Part shown: positions 17,508 through 26,912 of the stretch, piece by piece | Layout of the letters: each line of letters starts with the position of its first letter | Position numbering within the stretch: position 1 is the first letter of the stretch | Assembly (NCBI GenBank): GCA_901538445.1 | Contig: LR594586.1 | Location: 372,001 to 436,000, forward strand | Reading direction: 5' to 3' | Length of the DNA: 64,000 nt | Source of the DNA: Gemmataceae bacterium | GTDB lineage: Bacteria > Planctomycetota > Planctomycetia > Gemmatales > Gemmataceae | The notes under the pieces: generated by a model | The model's database searches: none | Told to the model about the DNA's origin: nothing | Seen by the model: the letters and a program-made list of their open reading frames with translations, nothing else | Position numbers and translations under genes: made by a program

Positions 17508-18178
17508 CAGCCGCGGACCAGCGCGGCAACGTCATCGACCGTCACATCGGCGAGCGAACCGACCACGAGGTCGGCACCGGCGGCCCGGAGCTTCTCGGCC
17601 GGGTGGTGGCCGACGAACGTGACGGCGACGCACCGCATCCCGCCGGCCCGAGCGGCCTCCACGCCCGCCACCGCGTCCTCGAACACGACGCACCGCTCGG
17701 GTGAAACCCCGAGCCTCGCCGCGGCGGTCAGGAACACCTCGGGGTCCGGCTTCCCGCGGCTCACGTCGTCGCCGGACACCACCGCGCCGAAGTACCGCCG
17801 GGTGTCGGTGACGCCGAGCAGCAGGTCGAGGTTCCCGAGCGGGGCCGACGACCCGACCGCCTGCGGACACCCACGGGCCGCGAGGCCGCTCAGGAGCGCC
17901 GCGACCCCCGGGAGGAGTTTCGTCCCTTCCTCCCGGACGGACGCCCGGTACAGGTCTTCCTTGCGCTCGCCCAACTCGCGGCACCGCTCGTCGGTCGCGC
18001 CCGGGTCGAACAGTTGGCGGAGGATCTCGGGGTTCCGCATCCCGAAGGTCGCGGCGAAGTCGGCCCGGGTGAACGGAAAGTTCAACCCGGCCGCGAGCCT
18101 GCTCCAGGCACTGAAGTGCTGCTCGGCCGTATCGACGAGGGTGCCGTCGACGTCCCAAATGATCGCGGGTGGCTGCAT
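17507..18178 (-). CDS. HAD-superfamily hydrolase (beta-phosphoglucomutase-like)
   Basis: The 223-aa protein has the HAD motifs in order: DVDGTLVD with nucleophile D9 and D11, VGSSAP (motif II Ser), the SRGKPDPEVF lysine, and VFEDAVAGVEAARAGGM (motif III acid pair). The helical cap between residues about 17 and 90 places it in subfamily IA with phosphoglycolate phosphatases and beta-phosphoglucomutases. The likely reaction is removal of phosphate from a small sugar or acid phosphate. It is the upstream partner of the Ldh_2 gene and may recycle a related metabolite. Confidence 0.85.
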   Translation of the reverse strand: MQPPAIIWDVDGTLVDTAEQHFSAWSRLAAGLNFPFTRADFAATFGMRNPEILRQLFDPGATDERCRELGERKEDLYRASVREEGTKLLPGVAALLSGLAARGCPQAVGSSAPLGNLDLLLGVTDTRRYFGAVVSGDDVSRGKPDPEVFLTAAARLGVSPERCVVFEDAVAGVEAARAGGMRCVAVTFVGHHPAEKLRAAGADLVVGSLADVTVDDVAALVRG

Positions 18179-18297
18179 ACCGCCGTTGTATGGCTCGCGG
18201 CCGGGGCGGGCAGTTCCCGGAGCGCGCGCGTTGCGGTTTGGCCCCGCGTCCCGTAATTTGGGTACGCCTCACGCCCTCGTGTCACGGAGACCCTTCG

Positions 18298-19926
18298 ATG
18301 CGCTTCAAGTTCCTGGTTGCGGCGGCGGCCCTGCTCGCCCCGATGACGGCCCTCGCGGCCGACCCCGCGGTCACGTTCCAGACCCAGCCGGCCGGCAAGA
18401 TCCTCAACGACGTCCGCTCCATCGCCAAGCTGATCGGCGGCGAGAAGGGGGCCGCGGCGTTCAACGACGGCCTCAAGGAGAAGCTCGGGGACAAGGGGCT
18501 CGACGGACTCGACCTCGACCGCCCGATCGTCGGGTACGTCGTCCTGGCCGAGAAGATGGACGACAGCGTCGGTGTGGTGGCGGTCCCGGTGACCGGCGAG
18601 AAGGAGTTCCTCGCGCTGCTGGAGCGGCTCGAGGCACCGAAGCCCACCGCCGGCGAAAAGGGCCTGTACGAATTCCCGACGGAGAACGAGAAGGGGAAGG
18701 TGCTGATGCGGTTCGAGGCGCGGCACGCCTACGTCGCGATCGGCAAGAACCCGACCGCCGCGCTCGACCCGAAGGCGCTCGTCCCCGCGGCGAAGCTCCA
18801 CGACCCCGCCGAGAAGGGATTCGCCTCGTTCAAGGTCCACTTCGACCGGCTCCCGAAGTCGCACCGCGACGAACTCGGCAACAGCCTGAAGGAGCTGAAG
18901 ACGAAGCTCGACGAGCTGAAGCTCCCCGTGGACGCGAGCGAGCCGGCCCGCAAGGCGGTCGATGAGCTGGTGAAGCTCGGGACCCGGTACGCGGACCTGC
19001 TCCAGGACGCCGAGACCGCCGGCGGCCGGTTGATCCTCGACGCGGCGTCGGGCGAGGCGGCCGTCGAGATCGGGCTCACCGGCAAGCCGGGGTCGGCGCT
19101 GGCCAAGGTCATCGGCGAGCGCACGCCGAGCACGAACAAGTTCGCCGGGCTCATCACCCCGGACACCGTAGCCGGGTTCAAGCTGCAACTGCCGCTGTTC
19201 GCCAAGGAGGTCCAGTCGGCCGCGGTGATCGGGCTGGAGGCCGGGCAGAAGAAGCTCGCCGGGGAGGCCCCGCCCGAGTTCAAGGCGGTCCTCGACGAGG
19301 CGTTCAAGGGGCTGATCCGCACCGTGAACGACGGCGAGTTCGACCTGGCGCTGTCGCTCCGCGGGCCGAACAAGGACGGGCTGTACACGGTCGTCGGGGC
19401 CGTCGCGTTCGAGGACCCCGCGGCGCTGGAGAAGGAGCTGCTGGCGCTCTACAAGAAGGAACTTCCGCCGATGTACAAGGGGTGGTTCAACCTCGACGTG
19501 GCCAAGGTCGAGAACACCAGCATCCACCAGATCAAGGTGGGTGGGTTGCTCCCGCCCGAGGTCCAGAAGGTGTTCGGGGAGGAGGCGTCGGTCGCGCTGG
19601 CGTTCGCCCCGAAGGGGATCTTCGTAGTGTTCGGGCCGGACGCGGTCAACGTGATGAAGGAGGCGCTGGCCGTGAAGAAGGGGCCGTCGCCGGCGTTCGA
19701 GGTGGTCGTGAACCCGGCCCGGATCGGGAAGCTGGTCGCGGCCGCCGGGGTAGAACTTCCGCCGGGGTTCAACGGCCAGGACAAGGTGATCCAGGCACTG
19801 GCGGTGTCGATCGAGGGCGGGAAGGAGCTGAGGATCAAGCTCAGCACGAACTTGAAGGCGTTCGAGGGGGTCGGCACGTGGCTCCCGGGTGCCGGGGCCG
19901 CGCCGGCGACCAAGTTCAAGGACTGA
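18298..19926 (+). CDS. Secreted planctomycete protein, 542-aa paralogous family, member 1
   Basis: ATG 18298 gives a signal peptide (MRFKFLVAAAALLAPMTALA) and a mature domain of about 520 residues that is rich in Lys, Glu and Asp. It has regular segments such as RPIVGYVVLAEKMDDSVGVVAVP, with HAYVAIGKNP and FASFKVHFDRLP. A second protein at 48849-50477 has exactly the same length and the same order of features, so the two belong to one family. No catalytic motif is visible. It is probably periplasmic. A hairpin terminator follows 9 bp after its stop. Confidence 0.75.
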   Translation: MRFKFLVAAAALLAPMTALAADPAVTFQTQPAGKILNDVRSIAKLIGGEKGAAAFNDGLKEKLGDKGLDGLDLDRPIVGYVVLAEKMDDSVGVVAVPVTGEKEFLALLERLEAPKPTAGEKGLYEFPTENEKGKVLMRFEARHAYVAIGKNPTAALDPKALVPAAKLHDPAEKGFASFKVHFDRLPKSHRDELGNSLKELKTKLDELKLPVDASEPARKAVDELVKLGTRYADLLQDAETAGGRLILDAASGEAAVEIGLTGKPGSALAKVIGERTPSTNKFAGLITPDTVAGFKLQLPLFAKEVQSAAVIGLEAGQKKLAGEAPPEFKAVLDEAFKGLIRTVNDGEFDLALSLRGPNKDGLYTVVGAVAFEDPAALEKELLALYKKELPPMYKGWFNLDVAKVENTSIHQIKVGGLLPPEVQKVFGEEASVALAFAPKGIFVVFGPDAVNVMKEALAVKKGPSPAFEVVVNPARIGKLVAAAGVELPPGFNGQDKVIQALAVSIEGGKELRIKLSTNLKAFEGVGTWLPGAGAAPATKFKD

Positions 19927-19934
19927 CGCGAGCC

Positions 19935-19963
19935 GCGGGGCCGCCCAGCTGTGGCGGCCCCGC
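19935..19963. terminator. Bidirectional hairpin terminator
   Basis: Perfect 11-bp GC arms (19935-19945 and 19953-19963) with a 7-nt loop lie between the convergent secreted-protein and NHL genes. Confidence 0.7.
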
Positions 19964-19974
19964 CCTGTTCGAGA

Positions 19975-21045
19975 TCACTCGCGGACGATCTTCAGCACGC
20001 GGCCGTTGGCGGCGTCCGAGATGTAGATCTCGCCCGTCTTCGGGTGGGCGATCACCCCGTGGGGCTGGTTGAACTCGGCCTTGAGCGGGTCGCCGCCGAT
20101 GCCCCCGCTGCCCTTCTTCCCCGTGCCGGCGACGGCGGTGATCGTCTCGGCCTTCGGGTCGTACCGCACGATCCGGTGGTTCTCGGTGTCGGCAATGAGC
20201 ACCGTCCCGTCGCGGTCAATCGACAGGTGCTTCGGGCCGTTCATCGCGGCTTCGAGCGCCTTGCCCGTTCCCATGCCGGCCTTGCCGGTGCCGGCGACCG
20301 TGCGGATGTGGCCCTTTGCATCGACAACCCGCAGGGCGTGGCCGCCACGCTCGAGAATCCAGAGGTTCCCGTCCTTGTCCACGGCGTGTGCCCGCGGGTC
20401 CACGAGCGGCTGCTTGGCCGCCTCCTCGCCGTCCTTCGGCACTCCCTTCACGCCGCTGCCGGCCACGGTCGTGACCACTCCGGTCTTCAGCTCGACCTTG
20501 CGTATGCGGCGGTTGTCGAGATCGGTGATGTAAAGGTTCTCACGGCCCGGGTCGAAGCTCACGCAGAAGACCCCGCCGAACTTCGCGTCCTTGGCCGGGC
20601 CGCCGTCGCCCGCGAACCCCTTGTCGCCGGTGCCGGCGAACGCGGTGACCGTGCCTGCGGCCGGGTCGTACTTCCGCACGCGGTTGTTCCAGGTGTCGGC
20701 GAGATACACGCACCCGTCCGGGCCGACCGCGAGGCTGTGCATGCCGTTGAACGTCGCCTTCGCGCCGGGGCCGCCGTCGCCGTCCTTCCCCTTCACGCCC
20801 TCCTGCCCCGCGAGCGTCGCGAGCGCCCCGGTGTCGTCGAGCCGCCGGAGCCGCTCGCCCTTCGCCATCTCGACGACGTAGGTGCCGGTGGGGGCGAAAT
20901 CGACGCCGAACGGCTGGACGAGTTTCACCTTTGTGGCGTCGGGGCCGTCGGGGCCGTCGCCGCCCCCGGCGACGAGGACGAGTTTGTCGGCCGACGCCGC
21001 AGACGGCAGCGCGACGAGCAGAACGAGTGCGTGGATCGGGCGCAT
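19975..21045 (-). CDS. Secreted NHL-repeat beta-propeller protein
   Basis: The 356-aa protein starts with a signal peptide (MRPIHALVLLVALPSAASA). It carries six or so NHL-type blades, each with a pattern like GPDGCVYLADTWNNRVRKY, GNLWILERGGHALRVV, or GTVLIADTENHRIVRYD. Linking loops are of the type AGTGKKGSGGIGGDPLKAEF. Such proteins fold as a propeller and bind protein or ligand outside the cytoplasm. A catalytic role is not indicated. Confidence 0.85.
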   Translation of the reverse strand: MRPIHALVLLVALPSAASADKLVLVAGGGDGPDGPDATKVKLVQPFGVDFAPTGTYVVEMAKGERLRRLDDTGALATLAGQEGVKGKDGDGGPGAKATFNGMHSLAVGPDGCVYLADTWNNRVRKYDPAAGTVTAFAGTGDKGFAGDGGPAKDAKFGGVFCVSFDPGRENLYITDLDNRRIRKVELKTGVVTTVAGSGVKGVPKDGEEAAKQPLVDPRAHAVDKDGNLWILERGGHALRVVDAKGHIRTVAGTGKAGMGTGKALEAAMNGPKHLSIDRDGTVLIADTENHRIVRYDPKAETITAVAGTGKKGSGGIGGDPLKAEFNQPHGVIAHPKTGEIYISDAANGRVLKIVRE

Positions 21046-21147
21046 GGCAGCTCCTGTGGGTGTGGAGAGGATCGTAGGCGGGCGCGGGCGTGACTGTCAA
21101 CGACCGGCCGGTATCTTGAACCGAGACACGCATTCAGGGAGGGAGCG

Positions 21148-22464
21148 GTGGTTCACCCCGTGGAACTGGTTCTGGCCCTGCTCGGCGCGACGGTCGCCAT
21201 CGCCGTCCTCGCGCGCTGCCTCGGCGTCCCGTACCCGGTGTTGCTGACGCTCGGCGGCCTGCTCCTGGGGCTCCAGCCGTGGACGCCGCCGGTCAACCTC
21301 GACCCGCACGTGGTGTTCGTGTTGTTCCTCCCCCCGCTGCTGTACGGCGCCGCCTTCCGGACCGAGTGGCCCGACTTCCGCGGGCAGCTCCGCGCGATCA
21401 CGCTCCTCGCGGTCGGCCTCGTGCTCTTCACCACCACGCTCGTTGCGGCGGCGGCGCACTACTGGGTCGGCATCCCGTGGGCGGCCGCGTTCGTGCTCGG
21501 GGCGATCGTGTCGCCGCCCGACGCGGTCGCGGCGATGGCCGTCACCCAGCGGCTCCGAGTGCCGAGGGTCATCACCACGATTTTGGAGGGCGAGAGCCTG
21601 GTGAACGACGCCTCGGCACTGGTCGCGCTGCGGCTCGCAATCGGCGCGCTCGGGGCCGGGGCGTTCTCGGTGTGGGAGGCGGGCGGGCAGTTCCTGTTTG
21701 TCAGCGCCGGCGGGATCGGCATAGGGATCGTCGGCGCGCACCTCGTGATCCGCTTGCACCGCTGGCTCGACGCCCGGGAACTCACCGACAACCCGCTGAC
21801 TATTACGATCACGCTGCTGACCCCTTTCGCAGTGTACCTGCCGGCGGAGCACCTGGAGGTGTCGGGTGTACTGGCCGTCGTGGCGGCGGGGCTGTGGGTC
21901 GGGAGCCGGTGCGAGCAGGTGTTCTCGTGCGACTTCTACGACGAGGCCCGGGCCGTGTGGGAGTGGGTCGAGTTCATGCTGAACGGGCTGATCTTCATCC
22001 TCATCGGCCTGAGCATCCGCCCCATCATCGAGCACCTCGACGACCAGTACACCTTCGAACAGATCCTGACGGCCGCGGCGGTCGTGTCGGGCGTTACTGT
22101 GGTCGCGCGGCTCATGTGGGTGTACCCCGGGGCGTACGTGCCGCGGTGGCTCGACCGGCGGGTCCTTGGCTCGGGTGACCCTTACCCGTCGTGGCGGGAG
22201 GTCACGGTCGTGGGGTGGACCGGGATGCGGGGCGTGGTGTCGCTGGCCGCGGCGCTCGCGCTGCCGCGCACGGCCCCCGACGGGAGCCCATTCCCGTGCC
22301 GCGAGTTGATCCAGTTCCTGACGTTCGGGGTCATCTTCGTCACGCTCGTCGGGCAGGGGCTCACGCTCCCGCTACTGATCCGTTGCCTCGGCGTGACTGC
22401 CCTTCCCGGGGAAGTCGCGGAAGCCGAAGGAAACGCGCATGACAACGTCCGGTGCGCCGAGTAA
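21148..22464 (+). CDS. CPA1-family sodium/proton antiporter
   Basis: This 438-aa membrane protein has about 12 hydrophobic segments. Family marks include VLFLPPLLYGAAF, the ion-site motif GAIVSPPDAVAAMAV, LEGESLVNDASALVALR and WTGMRGVVSLAAALALP. These are the NhaP/SOD-type signatures of CPA1 antiporters, with conserved acidic residues in the NDA and PPDA motifs. It exchanges sodium or potassium for protons across the inner membrane. GTG 21148 is supported by the GGGAGG upstream. The C-terminal tail is short and polar. Confidence 0.9.
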   Translation: MVHPVELVLALLGATVAIAVLARCLGVPYPVLLTLGGLLLGLQPWTPPVNLDPHVVFVLFLPPLLYGAAFRTEWPDFRGQLRAITLLAVGLVLFTTTLVAAAAHYWVGIPWAAAFVLGAIVSPPDAVAAMAVTQRLRVPRVITTILEGESLVNDASALVALRLAIGALGAGAFSVWEAGGQFLFVSAGGIGIGIVGAHLVIRLHRWLDARELTDNPLTITITLLTPFAVYLPAEHLEVSGVLAVVAAGLWVGSRCEQVFSCDFYDEARAVWEWVEFMLNGLIFILIGLSIRPIIEHLDDQYTFEQILTAAAVVSGVTVVARLMWVYPGAYVPRWLDRRVLGSGDPYPSWREVTVVGWTGMRGVVSLAAALALPRTAPDGSPFPCRELIQFLTFGVIFVTLVGQGLTLPLLIRCLGVTALPGEVAEAEGNAHDNVRCAE

Positions 22465-22504
22465 CGTGTTGCCATGACCCGTCCGGGAACAAGGAGTTGA
22501 TGTC

Positions 22505-22918
22505 ATGCGAACCGTTATGGGGTGCGCCGCTGTACTGGCCCTCGCGTGCGGGGCGACGCTCGCGGGCCAGGCGAAGTTGGACGCAAAGCTCCTCACCGGC
22601 AAGTGGGAGCCCGCACCTGAGAAGGTGGACCCGAAGGACAAGGACAAGAAGCCCGCGGCCGGTCCGGTGATGGTGATCGAGTTCACCCCGGACGCGAAGA
22701 CCCCGACCGCCGGGGTAATGTCGATGACGGTCCTCGACAGCGGCAAGGACCTGAAAGTCGAGGGCAAGTACACCCTCGCGGCGGACAAGCTGACCATCGA
22801 CATGCGGCTCGGCGACAAGGACATCAAGGAGACGCTCACCATCAAGAAGCTGAGCGACACGGAGCTCACGACCGAGGACTCCAAAATGAGGCAGGAGACG
22901 CTACGGCGCAAGCGGTGA
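22505..22918 (+). CDS. TIGR03066-like Gemmata paralogous-family secreted protein
   Basis: A 137-aa protein with a signal peptide (MRTVMGCAAVLALACGATLAG). The mature part opens with AKLLTGKWEPA, has an FTPDAKTPTAG segment and a GKYTLAADKLTI strand, and closes with LTIKKLSDTELTTED. This is the layout of TIGR03066, a lipocalin-like family repeated in Gemmata genomes. Its function is unknown. A short hairpin follows 50 bp after the stop. Confidence 0.7.
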   Translation: MRTVMGCAAVLALACGATLAGQAKLDAKLLTGKWEPAPEKVDPKDKDKKPAAGPVMVIEFTPDAKTPTAGVMSMTVLDSGKDLKVEGKYTLAADKLTIDMRLGDKDIKETLTIKKLSDTELTTEDSKMRQETLRRKR

Positions 22919-22969
22919 CGGGAGAAAAATGGTTGACCTCTGCCGCGCCGGGGCGTTAACTGGGCGTTC

Positions 22970-22994
22970 GGCGGGCGAACCATTTTCGCCCGCC
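22970..22994 (+). terminator. Hairpin downstream of the TIGR03066-like gene
   Basis: Perfect 10-bp arms 22970-22979 and 22985-22994 enclose a 5-nt loop. A related sequence (CGCCCGCCGAAC at 23060-23071) can pair with the upstream half of this hairpin instead. The region may therefore form alternative structures in the leader of the gene at 23140. Confidence 0.55.
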
Positions 22995-23139
22995 GGACGA
23001 ATAGACGGGGGCGGGCGACCGTCTCCGGTTATGCCCGCCCGTGCGACCGCGAAAGGTCGCGCCCGCCGAACGGTATGTCACACCGGCCTCTCGCCGCGAA
23101 CGGAACTGGTCCGCCCGCGGCTCACCGTAGGAGTGCATC

Positions 23140-23685
23140 ATGCGTCTGTTCCGTACCCTGGCTCTTGCCCTCGTCGCCGCCGTCCTCGCCGCTCCGGTCC
23201 AGGCCGACGACCTGAAGTCCGGGCCGGGCGAGAAGATCGCCGGCGCGTTCCAGGTCAAGGCGATCACCGGCGAGAAGAAGGGCACCACCCTCTGCTACGT
23301 CTGCAAGTTCGGCGCGGAGGAGCGCCCGGCCGTCGTCCTGATCTTCACCCAGAAGGCCGACGAGGAACTGGCCAAGCTGGTCAAGGCCGTCGACGAGGTC
23401 CAGAAGACCAACGCCAAGCTGGGCACCGTCGTCGTCGGCCACAGCGGCGTCGCCGAGGCCGACTTCGCCAAGCTCCAGGAGACTCACAAGCTGACCACCG
23501 CGCTGACCGTCGCCGAGGACAAGGACGGCCCCGCGAAGTACAAGCTGAACAAGGACGCGGCCGTGACCGTGCTCGTCTACAAGAAGGGCGGCGCGATCAG
23601 CAAGACGTTCGCGTTCAAGGACACCAAGAGCGCCGCCGAAAAGGCCGCCGACGTCGCCGCCGCCGCTACCGAAGTCGTGAAGTAA
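23140..23685 (+). CDS. Secreted thioredoxin-like protein
   Basis: This 181-aa protein has a signal peptide (MRLFRTLALALVAAVLAAPVQA). The mature domain contains TTLCYVCKFG, a CxxC pair in the place expected for a thioredoxin-fold active site, then the strand AVVLIFTQKADEELAKLV. A further AVTVLVYKKGG resembles the cis-Pro region but has no obvious proline before it. It looks like the short periplasmic thioredoxin-like proteins of planctomycetes. A redox role is inferred from the CxxC only. A strong terminator lies just downstream. Confidence 0.65.
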   Translation: MRLFRTLALALVAAVLAAPVQADDLKSGPGEKIAGAFQVKAITGEKKGTTLCYVCKFGAEERPAVVLIFTQKADEELAKLVKAVDEVQKTNAKLGTVVVGHSGVAEADFAKLQETHKLTTALTVAEDKDGPAKYKLNKDAAVTVLVYKKGGAISKTFAFKDTKSAAEKAADVAAAATEVVK

Positions 23686-23712
23686 CTTCGGTGCCGGTGA
23701 CCGACTGACCGC

Positions 23713-23787
23713 ACCTCGTTCCGTTCGGCTGCGACGCAAGGCGGAGCGTTCCGTCTCGCGTCGCGGCCCACCGGAACGAGGTTTTTT
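23713..23787 (+). terminator. Rho-independent terminator overlapping the next gene's ribosome-binding site
   Basis: The outer arms ACCTCGTTCCG (23713-23723) and CGGAACGAGGT (23772-23782) and the inner arms GCGACGC (23731-23737) and GCGTCGC (23758-23764) form a stem. A run of six T (23782-23787) follows. The GAGG of the 3' arm is also the only Shine-Dalgarno in front of the ATG at 23789. Confidence 0.8.
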
Positions 23788-23788
23788 C

Positions 23789-26700
23789 ATGCACCTTCGC
23801 GCCGCGCTCGCCGCCCTGCCCTTCGCCGCCCTCCTCGGCCTCGGCCTCGCCGCCCGTGAGCCCGACCTCTCGGGGCCGATCAACGTCTCCCCGAAGCACG
23901 TCTCGACCGACCCGGCCGTGAAGCTCGACTACGACATCGTGTACGTTCGCGCTCCGCGGAAGGGCGACGCCGTCGGCACCAACTGGCCCGAGATCGCCAA
24001 CCCGGTGTTCATGGACGCCGGGGCCGACCTGATGCTCCTCCACCCGGACGGCACCGAGGAGGTGCTCGTCGCCGGCGGCGCGGGGTCCGTGACCGACCCG
24101 GTCGTGTCGTTCGATGGCGAGTGGGTGTACTACTCGCTGTTCCACGACCTGAAGGGCGCGACCGCGGCCCGGGGCGGCCCGGCCGGGGCTGACATCTACA
24201 AGTTCCACGTCAAGACGCGGAAGACAGTGCGGCTCACGACGCAGCAGTTCACACCCCACACCGGGGCCGGGAACTGGTCGAAGGACTTCCACACGCCCGA
24301 GCCGGGCAAGAACGCGATCACCTACGGCGTGTTCAACACCGGCCCGTGCCCGCTGCCAGGCGGCAAGGTCATGTTCACCAGCAACCGCAACGGGTTCCGA
24401 CCGCCGAAGCGGCTCCCTCACACAATGCAACTGTTCGTGATGGACGACGACGGCGCGAACGTCGAGTGCGTCGGGCACCTGAACCTCGGCATGGCGCTGC
24501 ACCCGACTGTGCTCCGCGACGGCCGAGTGATGTTCTCATCGCTCGAATCGCAGGGGCTCCGCGGCTCGACGCTCTGGGGGCTGTGGTGCATCAACCCGGA
24601 CGGCACCGGGTGGGGGCCGCTCGCCAGCGCGTTCGCGGTGGGCGGGAACCCGAGCGCGTGGCACTTCCAGACGCAGCTCTCCGACGGCAGCATCGTCGCC
24701 CAGGAGTACTACAGCCAGACGAGCAGCGGGTTCGGGGGGTACGTCAAGTTCCCGCCCGCGGCTCCTGCCGGGGAACTGGCGTTCGGCCCCGGGTACGCGA
24801 ACGACCCGCGGAACCCCCCGCTGCGCCACGGCCGGCTCGACAACGGCCAGCCGCGGGTGCGCCGGTTCCCGTTCTCGCCGTTCGGCATTGAGAACCTCAC
24901 TCCGTTCGCCCGCACCGACGAGGGGCCGGCCGACTACTCCGTTCGAGGGCAGCGGTCGTCGCCCCGGGTGGGCAAGGTCACGCACCCGTCGGCCGCGCCG
25001 GACAACCACCTCCTCACGGTGTGGTCACCCGGCCCGGTCAACGGCGGGTACACGGTGCATCAACCCGCGGTGGACGGCGGACTGTACCTCATCAAGTCCG
25101 GCAGGTCGGTCGAGGAGCCCGGCCAGATGCTGCTCATCAAGAATGACCCGAAGTTCAACGAGCAGTGGCCGCGGGCGCTCGTGCCGTACCAGCGCGTTCA
25201 CGGTGTCGCCGAACCCAAGGCGCTCGTGCCGCTCGCCAACGACGGCAAGCTCTCGAAGCACCTCCCGGCCGGGACGCCGTTCGGGCTGGTCGGCACGTCG
25301 AGCTTCTACAAGCGGGAGAGCTACCCGAACGGCGTGGTGAAGCCCGGCACCGTGGCGGCGGGGTTCGCGGGCGGCGACGACCCGACCGGCACGCAGGGGC
25401 TCGACCCGTTCAACCCCGCCGGCGACGCGCCGTCGTTGAACTGGTTCAACCAGGGGGCCGACGCGGGTCGGTACTCGAACGACGATGTTCACGCGGTCCG
25501 CATCCTGGCGATGGAGCCGACGACCGACCGCACGACCGGGCCGAAGTCGGGCCGCACGTTCCGCAGCCACGCGAACGAGCGGCTCCGCATCCTCGGCGAG
25601 ATCCCGCTGCGGAAGTTCGCCGGCGGCGCGCAGCCCACCGACCCGGACGGCAACCCGGACACGAGCTTCCTCGCGAAAATCCCGGCCGACGTCGGGTTCA
25701 CGTTCCAGACGCTCGACCGCCGCGGCATGGTGCTCAACATGGCGCAGACGTGGCACCAGGTCCGGCCCGGCGAGGTCCGACACGATTGCGGCGGCTGCCA
25801 CGCGCACAGCCAGAAGCCGACCGACTTCAAACTCACCGCCGCGGCGAAGGACGATTACGCCGTCTTCGACCTCACCGATAAGACCCCGCTGCTCACGACC
25901 AAGGCGAAGGACGAATCGAAGCGCACCTGGGACGCGGCCGACGCAAGCGGCCTGCGGTACGAGGCGGGCGTCAAGAACGTCGAGTTCTACCGCGACGTGA
26001 AGCCGATCCTCGACCGGAGCTGCGCCGCGTGCCACAAGCCCGGTGAATCGGGTGCGTCGCCGACCGGCGGGAACCTCGTCCTCAACGACGACAAGATTGT
26101 GGACCTCCCCGATTCGAGCGACGTTCCGGGGACGTACTACCGGCTCGCGATGGACTACGCGGCCCGGTTCGGGCACAAGCCACTCGTCGGCTCCTGGAAG
26201 CACCAGAACGCCTCGCGGTACGTCCGCATGTTCCAGTCGCGCCGGAGCCTCCTCGTGTGGAAGGTGTTCGGCGAGCGGCTCGACGGGTGGACCAACGACG
26301 ACTTCCCGACCGAGGCGAAGCCCGGCGACCCGAAAACGCTCCAGCTTAAAGGCCAGCCGGTGGCGAACACGCCCTCGAACCGCGACCGCGCGGACCTCGA
26401 CTTCACCGGTGGCATCATGCCGCCTCCCGACGCGGTGAAGGCCGGGAAGGTGCAGCCGCTGACCGACGAGGACCGGTTTACGCTCGTGCGGTGGATCGAC
26501 CTGGGGTGCCCGATCGACCTCGACTACGAGCCGAAGAGCCCGGCGACACGCGGGTTCGGGTGGGCCCTCGACGACCAGCGGCCGACGCTCGCGATCGCGT
26601 CACCGAGGGCGGGCTCGAACCCTCCGTTGGAGCGGATTGTGGTGGGGCTGCACGACTACGGCACCGGTCTAGATCCCGCGAGCTTCGACGTGGTCGCCGA

Positions 26701-26887
26701 CTTCGCCATCGGCGGGACCGCAGCGGGCCAGAACCTCGCACCGAAGTTCAAGTCGGTGGGGGGCGGTGTCCACGAGCTGGTACTGTCCGCACCGCTTCGG
26801 GTTGAACGGGGGCGGATCACCGTTTCGATCAGGGACCGACAGGGGAACGTGTCGCGGATCGAGCGGACGATCTGGGCGAGTAAGTAG
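23789..26887 (+). CDS. Dihaem c-type cytochrome with TolB-like propeller (hydrazine-synthase-alpha-like)
   Basis: The protein has 1032 aa with a signal peptide. Residues about 50-430 are propeller-like (DADLMLLHPDGTEEV, VMFTSNRNGFRPPKR, RVMFSSLESQGLRGSTLWG). Two haem-attachment sites follow: HDCGGCH at residues 667-671 and CAACH at 745-749. The arrangement is that of the hydrazine synthase alpha-like family, which is widespread in planctomycetes without anammox. There is no beta/gamma subunit gene nearby, so hydrazine synthesis is not implied. It probably acts in the periplasm in electron transfer or oxidation of an unknown substrate. Confidence 0.75.
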   Translation: MHLRAALAALPFAALLGLGLAAREPDLSGPINVSPKHVSTDPAVKLDYDIVYVRAPRKGDAVGTNWPEIANPVFMDAGADLMLLHPDGTEEVLVAGGAGSVTDPVVSFDGEWVYYSLFHDLKGATAARGGPAGADIYKFHVKTRKTVRLTTQQFTPHTGAGNWSKDFHTPEPGKNAITYGVFNTGPCPLPGGKVMFTSNRNGFRPPKRLPHTMQLFVMDDDGANVECVGHLNLGMALHPTVLRDGRVMFSSLESQGLRGSTLWGLWCINPDGTGWGPLASAFAVGGNPSAWHFQTQLSDGSIVAQEYYSQTSSGFGGYVKFPPAAPAGELAFGPGYANDPRNPPLRHGRLDNGQPRVRRFPFSPFGIENLTPFARTDEGPADYSVRGQRSSPRVGKVTHPSAAPDNHLLTVWSPGPVNGGYTVHQPAVDGGLYLIKSGRSVEEPGQMLLIKNDPKFNEQWPRALVPYQRVHGVAEPKALVPLANDGKLSKHLPAGTPFGLVGTSSFYKRESYPNGVVKPGTVAAGFAGGDDPTGTQGLDPFNPAGDAPSLNWFNQGADAGRYSNDDVHAVRILAMEPTTDRTTGPKSGRTFRSHANERLRILGEIPLRKFAGGAQPTDPDGNPDTSFLAKIPADVGFTFQTLDRRGMVLNMAQTWHQVRPGEVRHDCGGCHAHSQKPTDFKLTAAAKDDYAVFDLTDKTPLLTTKAKDESKRTWDAADASGLRYEAGVKNVEFYRDVKPILDRSCAACHKPGESGASPTGGNLVLNDDKIVDLPDSSDVPGTYYRLAMDYAARFGHKPLVGSWKHQNASRYVRMFQSRRSLLVWKVFGERLDGWTNDDFPTEAKPGDPKTLQLKGQPVANTPSNRDRADLDFTGGIMPPPDAVKAGKVQPLTDEDRFTLVRWIDLGCPIDLDYEPKSPATRGFGWALDDQRPTLAIASPRAGSNPPLERIVVGLHDYGTGLDPASFDVVADFAIGGTAAGQNLAPKFKSVGGGVHELVLSAPLRVERGRITVSIRDRQGNVSRIERTIWASK

Positions 26888-26912
26888 CGAGATATGGTCG
26901 TGCGAGGCGCGG

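Noticed and set aside
16344..18965. Plus-strand 873-codon frame opposite the Ldh_2 and HAD genes
   Set aside because: It is a shadow frame. The minus strand has two genes with complete motifs, and the plus product is arginine-rich with no family signs.
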